From a virus: a stretch of DNA of 22,196 nt. The number at the start of each line of letters is the position of its first letter. Position 1 is the stretch's first letter. The position numbers were made by a program, and so were the translations under genes. Below, one piece after another: positions 1-8,604 of the stretch. The notes beneath the pieces are model-generated. The model ran no database searches. It was given only the letters and a program-made list of their open reading frames with translations, and was not told the DNA's origin. Location: positions 1-22,196 of IMG/VR virus record IMGVR_UViG_3300009091_000067. One strand, 5' to 3'.

Positions 1-2214
1 ACCACTACTTGCAAAATAGAAATATATGAGACCGCTTGGTAAATCCGTCAGTACCCCTGTAACAGTTCCCATTCCATACACACCAAAAGAAGTCATTCCC
101 CTTGGCAGGTCTGCTAATGCTCCATATATTTGAGTATCTTGACCTTGTAGAACCTTTAGATTAGGTGGTAAATCGACAAAATCGCCTGAAAACGTATTAC
201 TCCCACTCATATTAAGAGTGTCAAGACAACGAGCAAGACCACTTGTAGTTATACTTGTCGTAGGATAATTCGTTCCACTATGCAACCAATAAAATGAATA
301 TAGATTATTATAGTGCCTGATTGTTACATTGCACGAACCACTTGTAACCTTTAACCAAAATTGTCGCTGTGCGCCAAAGGTTATCGTTCTTGATGTGCCG
401 GGATTCTCTGTACCTCCTTCATTGTCATAGAACATACCATTCCCATCAACAGTCATATAACAATCCTGAACAGTACATTCTAATTGTAAATCTGCACATA
501 ACGAACCGTCACCTGTTGCACTAACAGGAACAATCATTGTAGTTGAAAGGGTACCACCAACAGTAGCTATACCATCAGAAGCACCTGAAATACCGTTCTT
601 TCCTGTTAAAGTACCACTGACTTTATTGCTTGGGAAAGGATAGAAGAAACCATCACCACTTGCATATAACGTACTAACTTCATCGGCTGTCAGGGCACGG
701 TCATAGAACATTAACTCATCAATAATAGCATTAGCCCAATCTGGACCACCCTGCCACTGATTACCAACATATATAGAAGAGTGAGGATAGTAACCATGAC
801 CACGAAGTTGCGATGAATAATCAATATCAGTATTTACATAAAGGGCTACTGTCTGTCCTACTTCCCTGACTACAAGAGTCACGTGATACCAAGTATCTAT
901 TACCCATGCTGTATCATTATTCCCGTTTTGATACCCTGATGTATTTCGTACTGTAAAATGAAGTTTATCATCAACATTATAAACATACAATATCATATTA
1001 TCCCAAGGAGTGGAAGGAGTTGTCAATCTCACCAAAGTAAACTCTCTCTCTTCTACTGATGGTAAAGTTTTTAATTTTGTCCAAAATGAAATAGAATATT
1101 CATTACCTGTTGGTGCAAAATAAATTGTACTATTGTCTAATACACAATTTGTACCATTACCAAAACTCATTCCATATCCACTCTTACCTGTTTCATGATA
1201 AGTTGGTGGAGTTGAACCGTCGTAAAGAGGATAGGAAGCATTTACTTCATTAACGGCATCACCACTTGCTTCCTCAAGTTTAAAATAACCTTTCAGTCGT
1301 GTATGTAAATTGGCACAGGTATGCCCTATTAACCTATGGTACATTGTCAGATTAGCAGAAACCGTATTTGCACCCCCACCTGCCGAAGAACCATACAGTT
1401 TTCCTTTAGCTGTTAATGTTCCTGATACAGCTGGAGTACTTATACCGGCACTTGCTCCATACAGTTTACCCCGTCCTTTTAAAGTACCTGAAACTGTATT
1501 TGCTCCACCTCCTGCCGTACTACCTGCAATAGGGCTTGCAGCCATTGCCTCCTTGAACGACATTATATTCTGACAACCAGGATCACCGCCAACGGTTGTC
1601 TCTCTGCCTACCGGACTTCCTGACGCACCACCTGACGGCATTAAGCGATATGCCATTAATACTCCACTATCACTACCTGCTGTATTATTGACAGTTGCCC
1701 CTGTTGGTTGTGTCCATGATGTTCCTGACTGATATGCCCAAGTATTGTCATCAGAAGATGCCCAAGAAGCAATGGCTACAGAAGCAGAAGCGCAGGTTAT
1801 ACCTGTAATCGTAACATCATAAGGAGAACCGGGTGCAGAGAAAAGAGCCGGAGCTTCCGTAACATCAACAGACCATGTATATCCTGACGTTGGTCGGAAG
1901 ACCATCATCATACAGGTATTGTTCGTACCGCCATGTGAGAACGAAGGGTTAGCGTCCCACGTTCCGTCATATACACAATAAAACCAAGTCGCTGTTGTAA
2001 ATGCTCCTGTAGTGGTCTGAGTGGTTAATTTCGTCCATGACTGACCACCATTATTATAGACAGCGTGAGTATCACTTTTTAATCTGTTAAAGCATACCAC
2101 TACCACTAAATCCCCACTTGACATACTCCCTGGCGGAGTAATGACAGTAGGAGAAGTAGAGTTCGAACCTGCATCAACAGGTGTCGAAGCTAAACCGTGA
2201 TATGTAATAGCCAC
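1..2214 (-). CDS. Tail fibre/adhesin with LamG-like and leucine-rich repeats (partial, runs off left edge)
   Basis: This frame is open for 738 codons from a GTG at 2214 to base 1, so the C-terminus lies outside the window. An in-frame TAA five codons upstream and no in-frame ATG until codon 31 favour the GTG start. Residues 1-225 form a beta-rich head. Residues 240-285 hold two copies of a linker of the form VSGTL...GKLYG.SAG, and a related copy follows at 532-555. Residues 308-520 read as a concanavalin-like/LamG jelly roll (ISFWTK, WYHVTLVV, ALYVN, IDELMFYDRALTADEVSTLY). From about residue 676, 22-residue units of the form G.L.DLP..L begin; three are visible. LamG and leucine-rich folds in phage fibres usually bind cell-surface glycans or proteins, so host recognition is likely. 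It is the most distal visible gene of the late operon, 43 bases after the 149-residue gene. Confidence -1.
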   Translation of the reverse strand, partial: MAITYHGLASTPVDAGSNSTSPTVITPPGSMSSGDLVVVVCFNRLKSDTHAVYNNGGQSWTKLTTQTTTGAFTTATWFYCVYDGTWDANPSFSHGGTNNTCMMMVFRPTSGYTWSVDVTEAPALFSAPGSPYDVTITGITCASASVAIASWASSDDNTWAYQSGTSWTQPTGATVNNTAGSDSGVLMAYRLMPSGGASGSPVGRETTVGGDPGCQNIMSFKEAMAASPIAGSTAGGGANTVSGTLKGRGKLYGASAGISTPAVSGTLTAKGKLYGSSAGGGANTVSANLTMYHRLIGHTCANLHTRLKGYFKLEEASGDAVNEVNASYPLYDGSTPPTYHETGKSGYGMSFGNGTNCVLDNSTIYFAPTGNEYSISFWTKLKTLPSVEEREFTLVRLTTPSTPWDNMILYVYNVDDKLHFTVRNTSGYQNGNNDTAWVIDTWYHVTLVVREVGQTVALYVNTDIDYSSQLRGHGYYPHSSIYVGNQWQGGPDWANAIIDELMFYDRALTADEVSTLYASGDGFFYPFPSNKVSGTLTGKNGISGASDGIATVGGTLSTTMIVPVSATGDGSLCADLQLECTVQDCYMTVDGNGMFYDNEGGTENPGTSRTITFGAQRQFWLKVTSGSCNVTIRHYNNLYSFYWLHSGTNYPTTSITTSGLARCLDTLNMSGSNTFSGDFVDLPPNLKVLQGQDTQIYGALADLPRGMTSFGVYGMGTVTGVLTDLPSGLIYFYFASSG

Positions 2215-2257
2215 CTGAGTGAAGTATTAGATAAGGGTTTTGAGTAAACCCTGATTA

Positions 2258-2707
2258 TTAGTCTTCACTTACATCAAGATCACCGATTGCAAACTCCGGT
2301 GTGATACCTGAAGAGATTGCCAGTGGTGAAGTGAGTTCTCCCCAATAGATAGCATCATCAACACCTGACGTACCCGCCTTACATATAGCAAAGGCACCAG
2401 CGGTATTACTACCACCTGTACAGGGATCAAACGTAATAGCTGCCTCATTAGATGTAGCACCTGATGCTGTTACCCAAGAACCTGCTGCACGGGCTACTGC
2501 CTTGCGGGCATAACCTGTGTAATCACATTCTGTTCCCTGAGCTGAATCTGATGGTTCGGAACCATCTTTGAAAAGGGCAATATAGAAATTGCCTGCTGTA
2601 ACTGAACCTCTCAGTCCACCTGCATCTCCAATAAGTGTAATATCCGCATTCTCGAATATTAACTGGAGTAACGCTGTTTCAAACGAATCTTTTTTACTTC
2701 CTGCCAT
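2258..2707 (-). CDS. Tail-associated phage protein, 149 aa
   Basis: The pattern is that of a widespread phage virion-associated protein usually annotated as tail or hypothetical. It starts with SFETALLQLIFENADI, then a GDAGGL...A.NFYIALF segment, YTGYARKAVARAAGSW, EAAITFDPCTGG, a small-residue segment and IYWGELTSPLAISSGITPEFA near the end. I recognise the motif order from memory of many phages, not from a search. The protein is acidic and beta-rich, without signal peptide or membrane segment. It lies between the lipoprotein and the large adhesin in the late operon. A fibre-attachment or structural role is inferred. Start ATG at 2707 has no Shine-Dalgarno site; the leader is A/T-rich. Confidence -1.
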   Translation of the reverse strand: MAGSKKDSFETALLQLIFENADITLIGDAGGLRGSVTAGNFYIALFKDGSEPSDSAQGTECDYTGYARKAVARAAGSWVTASGATSNEAAITFDPCTGGSNTAGAFAICKAGTSGVDDAIYWGELTSPLAISSGITPEFAIGDLDVSED

Positions 2708-2731
2708 TGTCTTAAAATTTAATTGTTTGTA

Positions 2732-3355
2732 CTAGAAATTCCTTCTTTTTATATATATAATTGAATCTGCATCCTGAACAAATGTAAAATATCTTGCTCC
2801 ATAACCCGTTACGGCATGACCTTTAGCAGTCCATGTAATCATCATGTCTTTCAGATAACTGCTATCACGGTAAACGTTCCGTAAATTAGGAAAACTATCA
2901 GGTGGAAAAGCACTTGTTGCTGAAGTATCCCTTACTATTGCATCCATTCTTTTTGACTCCCAGTAGATCATCCTATCAGCTGCATCGTATACATCGTCAG
3001 CATTTTGTAGGTTCTGAGCCGTTAATGTGGGATCAATATGGAACGTAGGTCGGACTGTATCAACCAGGGAAACGGTAAATTGAGTTTCTTTCCAATTTCC
3101 AGCATTATCTGTCGCTCGTATCTTAACGGTAGCCACTTTATTTGTTGCAGTGAGTAAATACCCTGCTGCCGGAAGCTGAGTAAGAGAAGATAAAGCACAA
3201 TTATCCGTTGCTGTAACCTTAGTCAGATAATTAGGAAGAGGAGCTTCACAGGTATTTGGTCCAGCGTAAATGACTTGCGGTGGTATCTGTGAGAGTGTGC
3301 AAACACAGCTACTTAAAAAAGCAGCTACAAACGATAAAAGAATTAGTTTTTTCAT
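2732..3355 (-). CDS. Lipoprotein with HYR/Ig-like domain
   Basis: The 207-residue product begins with a lipoprotein signal peptide: MKKL, a hydrophobic core, then LSSC with the lipidated cysteine at residue 17. After cleavage, residues 28-98 resemble a HYR-type immunoglobulin fold: PP.V.YAG, VTATDNCALSSL, VTIRATDNAGN-like VKIRATDNAGNW, FTVSLVDTVRPTF. The C-terminal half, about 105-207, is not recognised. HYR domains are common in Bacteroidota surface proteins and occur in adhesion. A membrane-anchored lipoprotein inside a tail-gene cluster could block superinfection, aid lysis, or be a surface decoration; the sequence does not choose. Its start overlaps the stop of the 102-residue gene by four bases (ATGA), so translation is coupled. 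Gene identity is firm, function open. Confidence -1.
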   Translation of the reverse strand: MKKLILLSFVAAFLSSCVCTLSQIPPQVIYAGPNTCEAPLPNYLTKVTATDNCALSSLTQLPAAGYLLTATNKVATVKIRATDNAGNWKETQFTVSLVDTVRPTFHIDPTLTAQNLQNADDVYDAADRMIYWESKRMDAIVRDTSATSAFPPDSFPNLRNVYRDSSYLKDMMITWTAKGHAVTGYGARYFTFVQDADSIIYIKRRNF

Positions 3356-3660
3356 ATTTCTACATTATAAATTCCTTGTTCAAGAGTATAAGTAACTTCA
3401 CCACTTTGCATGGTCATATTATTAACAGTTTCACCAGCAGATCCATAAATTATGGAAGGTTGATGCCACCATGGATAATAAGGCCACCACGGATAGGTGG
3501 GAACGGGATCAGTCCAAACAATGGTTGTGTTGGACTCGATTGAGAATTTCTTCCAAAGCCCGTTGGGAAGCAATTTCTCAAGGGCTTTAATCAACTCATT
3601 AAGATTTACTGTACCTTCAACCTTAATGGTTTTTGCTGTTGTGTCAAGTTGTAATTTCAT
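3352..3660 (-). CDS. Small phage protein of unknown function, 102 aa
   Basis: The start reads MKLQLDTTAKTIKVEGTVNLNELIKALEKLLP, a pattern I associate with small proteins of Bacteroidota phages in tail and lysis regions, although no function is known to me. Residues 50-67 hold an unusual aromatic-proline stretch (PTYPWWPYYPWWHQP), suggesting an exposed binding or membrane-interface segment. The C-terminus (TLEQGIYNVEI) is beta-like. No signal peptide or transmembrane helix is present. It overlaps the upstream membrane peptide by four bases and the downstream lipoprotein by four bases, so the three form a tightly coupled unit that may act at the cell envelope. Confidence -1.
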   Translation of the reverse strand: MKLQLDTTAKTIKVEGTVNLNELIKALEKLLPNGLWKKFSIESNTTIVWTDPVPTYPWWPYYPWWHQPSIIYGSAGETVNNMTMQSGEVTYTLEQGIYNVEI

Positions 3661-3758
3661 TGATTAAAAATACTTTTTGTACTAAAAACAATTATGAGCA
3701 CTATGATTAATAAAATAATATGCCACCAGTCTTTTATAAATTCCCAGAGTTTTTTCAT
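3657..3758 (-). CDS. Tiny single-pass membrane peptide, 33 aa
   Basis: The peptide begins MKKLWEFIKDWWH and continues with one hydrophobic helix at residues 11-26 (WWHIILLIIVLIIVF), ending STKSIFNQ. A longer reading from 3842 exists, but it would overlap the end of the 888-residue gene by 34 bases and add a poorly hydrophobic N-terminus, so I chose the internal ATG at 3758. The stop overlaps the next start as ATGA. The size and topology would suit a pinholin or small envelope peptide, and the neighbouring lipoprotein makes an envelope role plausible, but neither is shown. It could also be a leader to its neighbour. Confidence -1.
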   Translation of the reverse strand: MKKLWEFIKDWWHIILLIIVLIIVFSTKSIFNQ

Positions 3759-3808
3759 GCTTTGTTTATTATAATTTATCAAACCACTTTTCCCTGATAT
3801 GATAATTT

Positions 3809-6475
3809 TTAAGAAATAACACTCGGTTTTATTAATAGACAATTTCCTAATGTATAATTATTTGCATTTTCTCCTGTTTCAAGAATCATAAATACATAAT
3901 ATCCATTAGACATTCTTCCTATATATGAAATACCTCCAAGAGCAGCATTTAATGGAACTTGATTAAATATTCTACTAAAAAATCTTCTCTTATCATTTGA
4001 AAAAGTTATCCATCCTTTCGGGTTAGCATCACGTCCTGAAAAGAATATAGAAAAGTAATTATCAATATTTACCCCATAACACCAATCGTCTTCTTTATAT
4101 ATTAATTCTAAATTAGTCTCAATATTGGCTACGTCTGATCTTAATATTCTTGAAACTCCCCTCCTTGCAGAGTTTACTTCAATTACATAATAAATATAAT
4201 CATCGTCAAAATGAATACCAGAGGACTGCCACATTCCATTAACGTCATTTGACGTTTTAATCAAGGTTAACGTCCAAGCATCAGTTGTAGTATTGTATGT
4301 AACTGAATGAAAATTTATATAATTATTTACTCCATCCCCATCTCCGGACATTAAATACCATACTCCACCAATGGCATCATATCTTATGTACTGAACGTGC
4401 CTTGCTAATAAATTAGGCGCACCATATAGGTAAAAACTCTTAATAGTAACCCCACCATCAATAGTATACCACACGTTGACATTATTAAACTCAGCAGTAC
4501 CTCCCGTAACGTATGTTCCCCAAGTTCTTATATGAACCCCATTAACAATAGCCTCATTTTCATCACGTGTCCATGCCCTAAAATTATTTAATGTTCCCGG
4601 AACAAAAGGATTACCGTCAGCACCCAATACCGTACTCTCCTGATATGTTGCCAAATCATCATCGCTATAATAACATTTAGTGTGATCTGAAAATCCTATA
4701 TTTCCATTATCATAAAAGAAAGCATCTACAATTTCATTGCAAGTAGTTACAAGACTTATTGGATAAGTAACTCCATTATCATTACTTAAATAAAGTGTGT
4801 GAACATCATCAAACTTTAAAACTTTTGCACCTTTAACAGCGCAAATATGATCACCTACAATAACATCAAATTTCAATATAGATTCTGCTGTCCATTTTAT
4901 TATTGTTTCATAATCTGTTCCGGTCTTATTTGTGGCATATCTTAATATGTCCGTAACCTTTCCACCCGACTCTTTTACAAAATTTAAACCCCGATAATTA
5001 TCGTTAAAATAATTGGATATGTCTTTGTTATTTAATTCGACTCCATGTAACAAACTAACTCCTGCTGCCAAATAATAATTCTGTAATATGGTTTGCCTTG
5101 CCAGAAAACTACACTCAGTTGTATCTGACCTGTCAATACCTGTTATAGTAACATAACTTTGAGCCTTATTAAATTCAATTGGAGAACCCGGAACATCTGA
5201 ATCTTTAGTATATCCTGCGAATACGTGTGACGTAGGAGTGTTTGTGTCTTCATAGGCTACTTGAAATTCTTTATTAGGAAAATCAATATGTCTTGTATAT
5301 CCAACATCTAAAAGTTGACGAGAGCCATAAGCGTCATAATTATAATTTGCATTTGTAAATGTTAAATGTTTTCCATTTAATCCGCTATCCGGAGTCGTTG
5401 TACCGATATAAGTTGCTAATGGGTAATTAAATACAGGCTTTGAAATATGACCTTTATTGTATAATGTAGTCTGTTCTGTCGGAGTAAGAATTTTATTAAA
5501 TATTCTTATATCGCTATAATGATTTGCCTGTCCTCCAAGTGTAGGCGCACCATCAGCATCGGCTCCGCATACATTTATATAAAATCTATATTTATTATCA
5601 AGAGCCGATAATGTCCCTGTAAAATCAACGTCTGCACCTATTTGAACATTATTTACAAACAAACGCATTTTTTTCGTAGTATAATTAACGTCCATCAATA
5701 AAAATGCCCACGTTAGCGTTGTATAGTCTATTGTTGAAACACGGTTAACATACCCACCAGATGATTGTAAATAAGCAAGAATATATCCATCTGTTATATT
5801 CGCTAAAATCCCATACCTACCTACCCGGCTACCTGCTATCGGTTTTCCAAACAAATACTTATACCCCGCCTTTGCTGCTGTGATATTATTTGCCCACCCA
5901 CAAAGAGTAAAACCCTGATCTCCATTACCCAGAGGATTAGTGCCAAGATTATTGATAATATCCATTGCTCCATTATCATTCACATAGGCATATCCATTAG
6001 TTTCAAATCCCAAATGTGGTAATGTAATAGTTTCATCTCCCACACCCGGATTTACAGAATCAGGTAATGTTAATCCACTTCTTGTACCTTCCCGATACCA
6101 AAAATTTGGAGTTTCTCCATCTAATTCCTGTTCAGGAGTCCATTCAATACCACTACAATTCCCACCTATAATTGTCCTACCAGAAACACTTCCTTTAGCA
6201 TAATACGTGGCTGGACCAAAAATAGGGAAAGAACCATGTATATAACCTTCCCTCTTTGCCTTATAAAGTGTAACATTGGTAGCTACACCATTTACAAGGG
6301 TAAACGAAACAGTATCATGCACCTTTACATTCCACTTTGCAGGTACCGTACCAAAAGCAACCTCATCTGGACGAGTAAACGAATATTCTATTCCCGTCTG
6401 AAAATCTATGAGGATCCCTTTGTTAGGAGTTTTCCACATTCCTTTATGCATTACCTTTACTATTCCGTAGGACAT
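3809..6475 (-). CDS. Tail fibre with LamG-like domain and Asp-box beta-propeller, 888 aa
   Basis: Residues 3-72 resemble a cold-shock/OB fold (GIVKVMHKG, KGILIDF, EYSFTR, VKVHDTVSFTLVNGVATNVTL). Residues 186-342 form a LamG/concanavalin-like jelly roll (FTLCGWANN, WAFLLMDVNY, MRLFVNNVQIG, SDIRIFNKILTPTEQTTLYNKG). Residues 540-888 look like a sialidase-type beta-propeller, with Asp-box motifs at 564 (SNDNGVTY), 671 (TIDGGVT) and a weaker one at 604 (SDDDLATY). Such modules bind or cut glycans, so this is a likely receptor-binding fibre. The start overlaps the terL stop by one base (TAATG) and has a strong Shine-Dalgarno AGGAGG eight bases upstream, rare in this window, suggesting strong translation. 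No catalytic set for sialidase could be confirmed. Confidence -1.
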   Translation of the reverse strand: MSYGIVKVMHKGMWKTPNKGILIDFQTGIEYSFTRPDEVAFGTVPAKWNVKVHDTVSFTLVNGVATNVTLYKAKREGYIHGSFPIFGPATYYAKGSVSGRTIIGGNCSGIEWTPEQELDGETPNFWYREGTRSGLTLPDSVNPGVGDETITLPHLGFETNGYAYVNDNGAMDIINNLGTNPLGNGDQGFTLCGWANNITAAKAGYKYLFGKPIAGSRVGRYGILANITDGYILAYLQSSGGYVNRVSTIDYTTLTWAFLLMDVNYTTKKMRLFVNNVQIGADVDFTGTLSALDNKYRFYINVCGADADGAPTLGGQANHYSDIRIFNKILTPTEQTTLYNKGHISKPVFNYPLATYIGTTTPDSGLNGKHLTFTNANYNYDAYGSRQLLDVGYTRHIDFPNKEFQVAYEDTNTPTSHVFAGYTKDSDVPGSPIEFNKAQSYVTITGIDRSDTTECSFLARQTILQNYYLAAGVSLLHGVELNNKDISNYFNDNYRGLNFVKESGGKVTDILRYATNKTGTDYETIIKWTAESILKFDVIVGDHICAVKGAKVLKFDDVHTLYLSNDNGVTYPISLVTTCNEIVDAFFYDNGNIGFSDHTKCYYSDDDLATYQESTVLGADGNPFVPGTLNNFRAWTRDENEAIVNGVHIRTWGTYVTGGTAEFNNVNVWYTIDGGVTIKSFYLYGAPNLLARHVQYIRYDAIGGVWYLMSGDGDGVNNYINFHSVTYNTTTDAWTLTLIKTSNDVNGMWQSSGIHFDDDYIYYVIEVNSARRGVSRILRSDVANIETNLELIYKEDDWCYGVNIDNYFSIFFSGRDANPKGWITFSNDKRRFFSRIFNQVPLNAALGGISYIGRMSNGYYVFMILETGENANNYTLGNCLLIKPSVIS

Positions 6476-8046
6476 TAACTTATCCTCCTTGCTATTTTTT
6501 TACCTATTAATTTATTGAAAGCTCCAGCAGCAGCATCAACCTGGTCCTTATATGTACTAAATGGAAAGAACCGATGTTCTTCAATAAAGTCCCGGTTCCA
6601 CATTCCATTTAATATTAAAAAGGCACCATTGTTTACCTGTACAGAATAAGGATCAGCGCGGAACACCTTATCCCCCGTAGGGCGTTCCGCACGGACGACA
6701 TAACCTGCGAGATTACGAATTGTTCCTTCGGCTGATTCCTTACCCCCACTACCTGGTTCTTGCTCTATCCAAATTTCCACACTCTTACCATCTACTTCTG
6801 CTGTCTGTCTTATAATTTTTTCACGTTCGTGACTGCTCCACCTACCCCGTTTTACATCTTCAATAATCCAACGGTTGCCTGTTAAACGACTCATTCGTAC
6901 ACCTACTGTAAATGCACCATCGCCTTCAGTACCTGCCTTGTCCCAATATCTTATCGTATTTATTATATCTATTGGTTTAGCAGGAGAGGTAGCCATTGCA
7001 AAATGATCCACCTTAAACATACCTCCTCCAGGAGGTGTGGGATCTTGACCAATCTGTCCTGCGTAGCCATACTGTCCTAAATCAGCCTCCATGTCTGTTA
7101 GTACAGACCAAGGCATTCTGTTAGGATCTAATAAGTCGTCTTTATAGTTAGCAATTAACTCTGGCGGATTCACTTGGTTTTTGTAGTTTCTACACTCTCC
7201 AGGGAGACAAATGTGCCTTACATTACCCTTATTTTTAGCCAACGTGTGACCGCTCGGATCGTCCTGATGCAGTCTCTGCATAATCAATACAGTTGGTGTA
7301 ATGGACTTGCTTGTCTTACGTGTGGATAAGGTTTGCTCTACCCAGTAGTTTGCATTCTTAAGTTCTATCTCACTTGCTGCTTGAACCGGGTTTAACGGGT
7401 CGTCTACTATTAATATATCCCCGTGAAATCCCATCAATGTTCCTCCAACTGACGTGCTGTAACGACTACCACCTACAAGCATTTGTGGTTGGCGTCCTGG
7501 AGACGATATTACTTGCTTTACGATCTTATAATTTGATTTAACGTCCTTGTCCTCTTTAATCATTAACTCCGGGTACAGTTGCTGAAATTCTGGACTCCTG
7601 ATTAAATCACGACAATACTCTGCAGACTCTAAGGAAAGTGTAGCAGAGTACGAACTGGTGATAAACCGCATCCAGTACCATTTTGTCCAACACCACGCCG
7701 GGAACATAATACTGCACGTGATAGTCTTCGTACTTCCTGGAGGTACGTTAATAATCAAGTCATATTCCCTCGGCAATCTTGCTGCGACGCGCTCCGCCAC
7801 TTTTTCAAGCTCCCTACATAAAAGCTCGATGTGCCAGTTTGGCTGAAACGTGTGTGGGCTGACAATGTGAAAGAAATGCTGTAAAAAGTGATAGAGACTG
7901 CGGTTATTGAGTTCGCGGATGACGGCTGTAGGATTGTACAATGCCGCCATTGCTATCTTGGATTTAGGTTCCTTTGTCCTGATCAGTTCAGTTGATCTTT
8001 TGGGCCTAGGTTTCCTTGTCCTGGTTAATTCAGTTACTTGAGACAT
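6475..8046 (-). CDS. terL: Terminase large subunit
   Basis: This 523-residue protein is the packaging motor and head-filling nuclease. The ATPase has a Walker A-like loop at residues 101-108 (VPPGSTKT), a Walker B at 211-216 (ILIVDD) and a coupling-type segment TVLIMQRLHQDDPSG at 252-266. The RNase H-like nuclease half shows D369 in IRYWDKAG, E428/E430 in IWIEQEPGSGG, and a late acidic pair in STYKDQVDAAAGAF (D501, D504). The length is typical. Its start overlaps the end of terS by 17 bases and its stop overlaps the fibre start by one base. Residues 5-32 consist of a tandem duplication of a basic 14-residue unit, so the true start could be the methionine at residue 33; no Shine-Dalgarno site decides. 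Confidence -1.
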   Translation of the reverse strand: MSQVTELTRTRKPRPKRSTELIRTKEPKSKIAMAALYNPTAVIRELNNRSLYHFLQHFFHIVSPHTFQPNWHIELLCRELEKVAERVAARLPREYDLIINVPPGSTKTITCSIMFPAWCWTKWYWMRFITSSYSATLSLESAEYCRDLIRSPEFQQLYPELMIKEDKDVKSNYKIVKQVISSPGRQPQMLVGGSRYSTSVGGTLMGFHGDILIVDDPLNPVQAASEIELKNANYWVEQTLSTRKTSKSITPTVLIMQRLHQDDPSGHTLAKNKGNVRHICLPGECRNYKNQVNPPELIANYKDDLLDPNRMPWSVLTDMEADLGQYGYAGQIGQDPTPPGGGMFKVDHFAMATSPAKPIDIINTIRYWDKAGTEGDGAFTVGVRMSRLTGNRWIIEDVKRGRWSSHEREKIIRQTAEVDGKSVEIWIEQEPGSGGKESAEGTIRNLAGYVVRAERPTGDKVFRADPYSVQVNNGAFLILNGMWNRDFIEEHRFFPFSTYKDQVDAAAGAFNKLIGKKIARRIS

Positions 8047-8536
8047 TCTTTGCCAGTATATCTTGTGGTAATTGATTCCTCAACCCTACCTTTTTCAACG
8101 CCATCAGTTCTTCCGTGGTTATCCCTGAAAAATCCATCTTGAGGATATTGAGGTTGGTGTGGGTGGATTCTGTCTTGGTGATCTCCATCCACTTGCTCCG
8201 CTGACGGATACTCAGCCATTTGACCGCGGCCCAGCTGTCAGGCGGATAATGCTTAATAATATCTGTGAGTACGACCTCCCCTCCCACGACCGAGACTTTC
8301 GTTTCCACGTGTGAATACCCAATCGCCTTCCTGTACAATGCTACGGCCACCTTTGCGTCGGCAGTTGCCTTTCCTTTATTCAGCATTCTGGCGAAACCTG
8401 GCTTTGTCCTTTTCCAATACGTGAGAGTATGTTCACTGACCTCCATAAAGTCTGCTATCTCTCGATCCGTGCATCCAAGCAATGCTAATTTGAATGCTTG
8501 CTTAGGACGATTCCGATTCCATTGAATCTTTTCCAT
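8030..8536 (-). CDS. terS: Terminase small subunit
   Basis: The 168-residue product carries a helix-turn-helix at about residues 23-43 (CTDREIADFMEVSEHTLTYWKR), the DNA-recognition module of small terminases. A helical, lysine-rich middle (KGKATADAKVAVALYRKAIGYSH) and a segment PPDSWAAVKWLSIRQRSKW, common in this family, follow. It would bind the packaging site and feed DNA to the large subunit. An upstream ATG at 8614 is in frame, but it lies beyond the predicted promoter -7 box (8572-8579), so the start at 8536 is preferred. It is the first gene of the late operon and overlaps terL by 17 bases. Confidence -1.
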   Translation of the reverse strand: MEKIQWNRNRPKQAFKLALLGCTDREIADFMEVSEHTLTYWKRTKPGFARMLNKGKATADAKVAVALYRKAIGYSHVETKVSVVGGEVVLTDIIKHYPPDSWAAVKWLSIRQRSKWMEITKTESTHTNLNILKMDFSGITTEELMALKKVGLRNQLPQDILAKNVSSN

Positions 8537-8571
8537 GACTAATCTGACTTTGACTTTGACTAATTTTACGT

Positions 8572-8604
8572 CAAAATTACAACAAAATCTAATAGGGTCC
8601 AAAT
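8572..8604 (-). promoter_or_regulatory. Bacteroidota-type promoter for the terS/late operon
   Basis: Reading leftward, TTTG at 8604-8601 is followed by 20 bases and then TAATTTTG at 8579-8572. This matches the known Bacteroides/Flavobacterium housekeeping consensus, a -33 TTG and a -7 TAnnTTTG separated by about 19-21 bases. Transcription would start near 8565, giving a leader of about 30 bases that contains GTCAAA GTCAAA GTCAGA before the terS ATG. Palindromes at 8681-8690 (TGTACGTACA) and 8741-8756 (TTTCAAA-2-TTTGAAA) lie upstream and could be operators. Confidence -1.

Noticed and set aside
1310-1573. A rightward 87-codon frame
   Set aside because: It is antisense to the VSGTL/GKLYG linker repeats of the adhesin; its proline-rich pattern is their mirror.
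1-6475. Diversity-generating retroelement target in the fibre genes
   Set aside because: No reverse transcriptase, template repeat or adenine-biased variable repeat is visible in the window.
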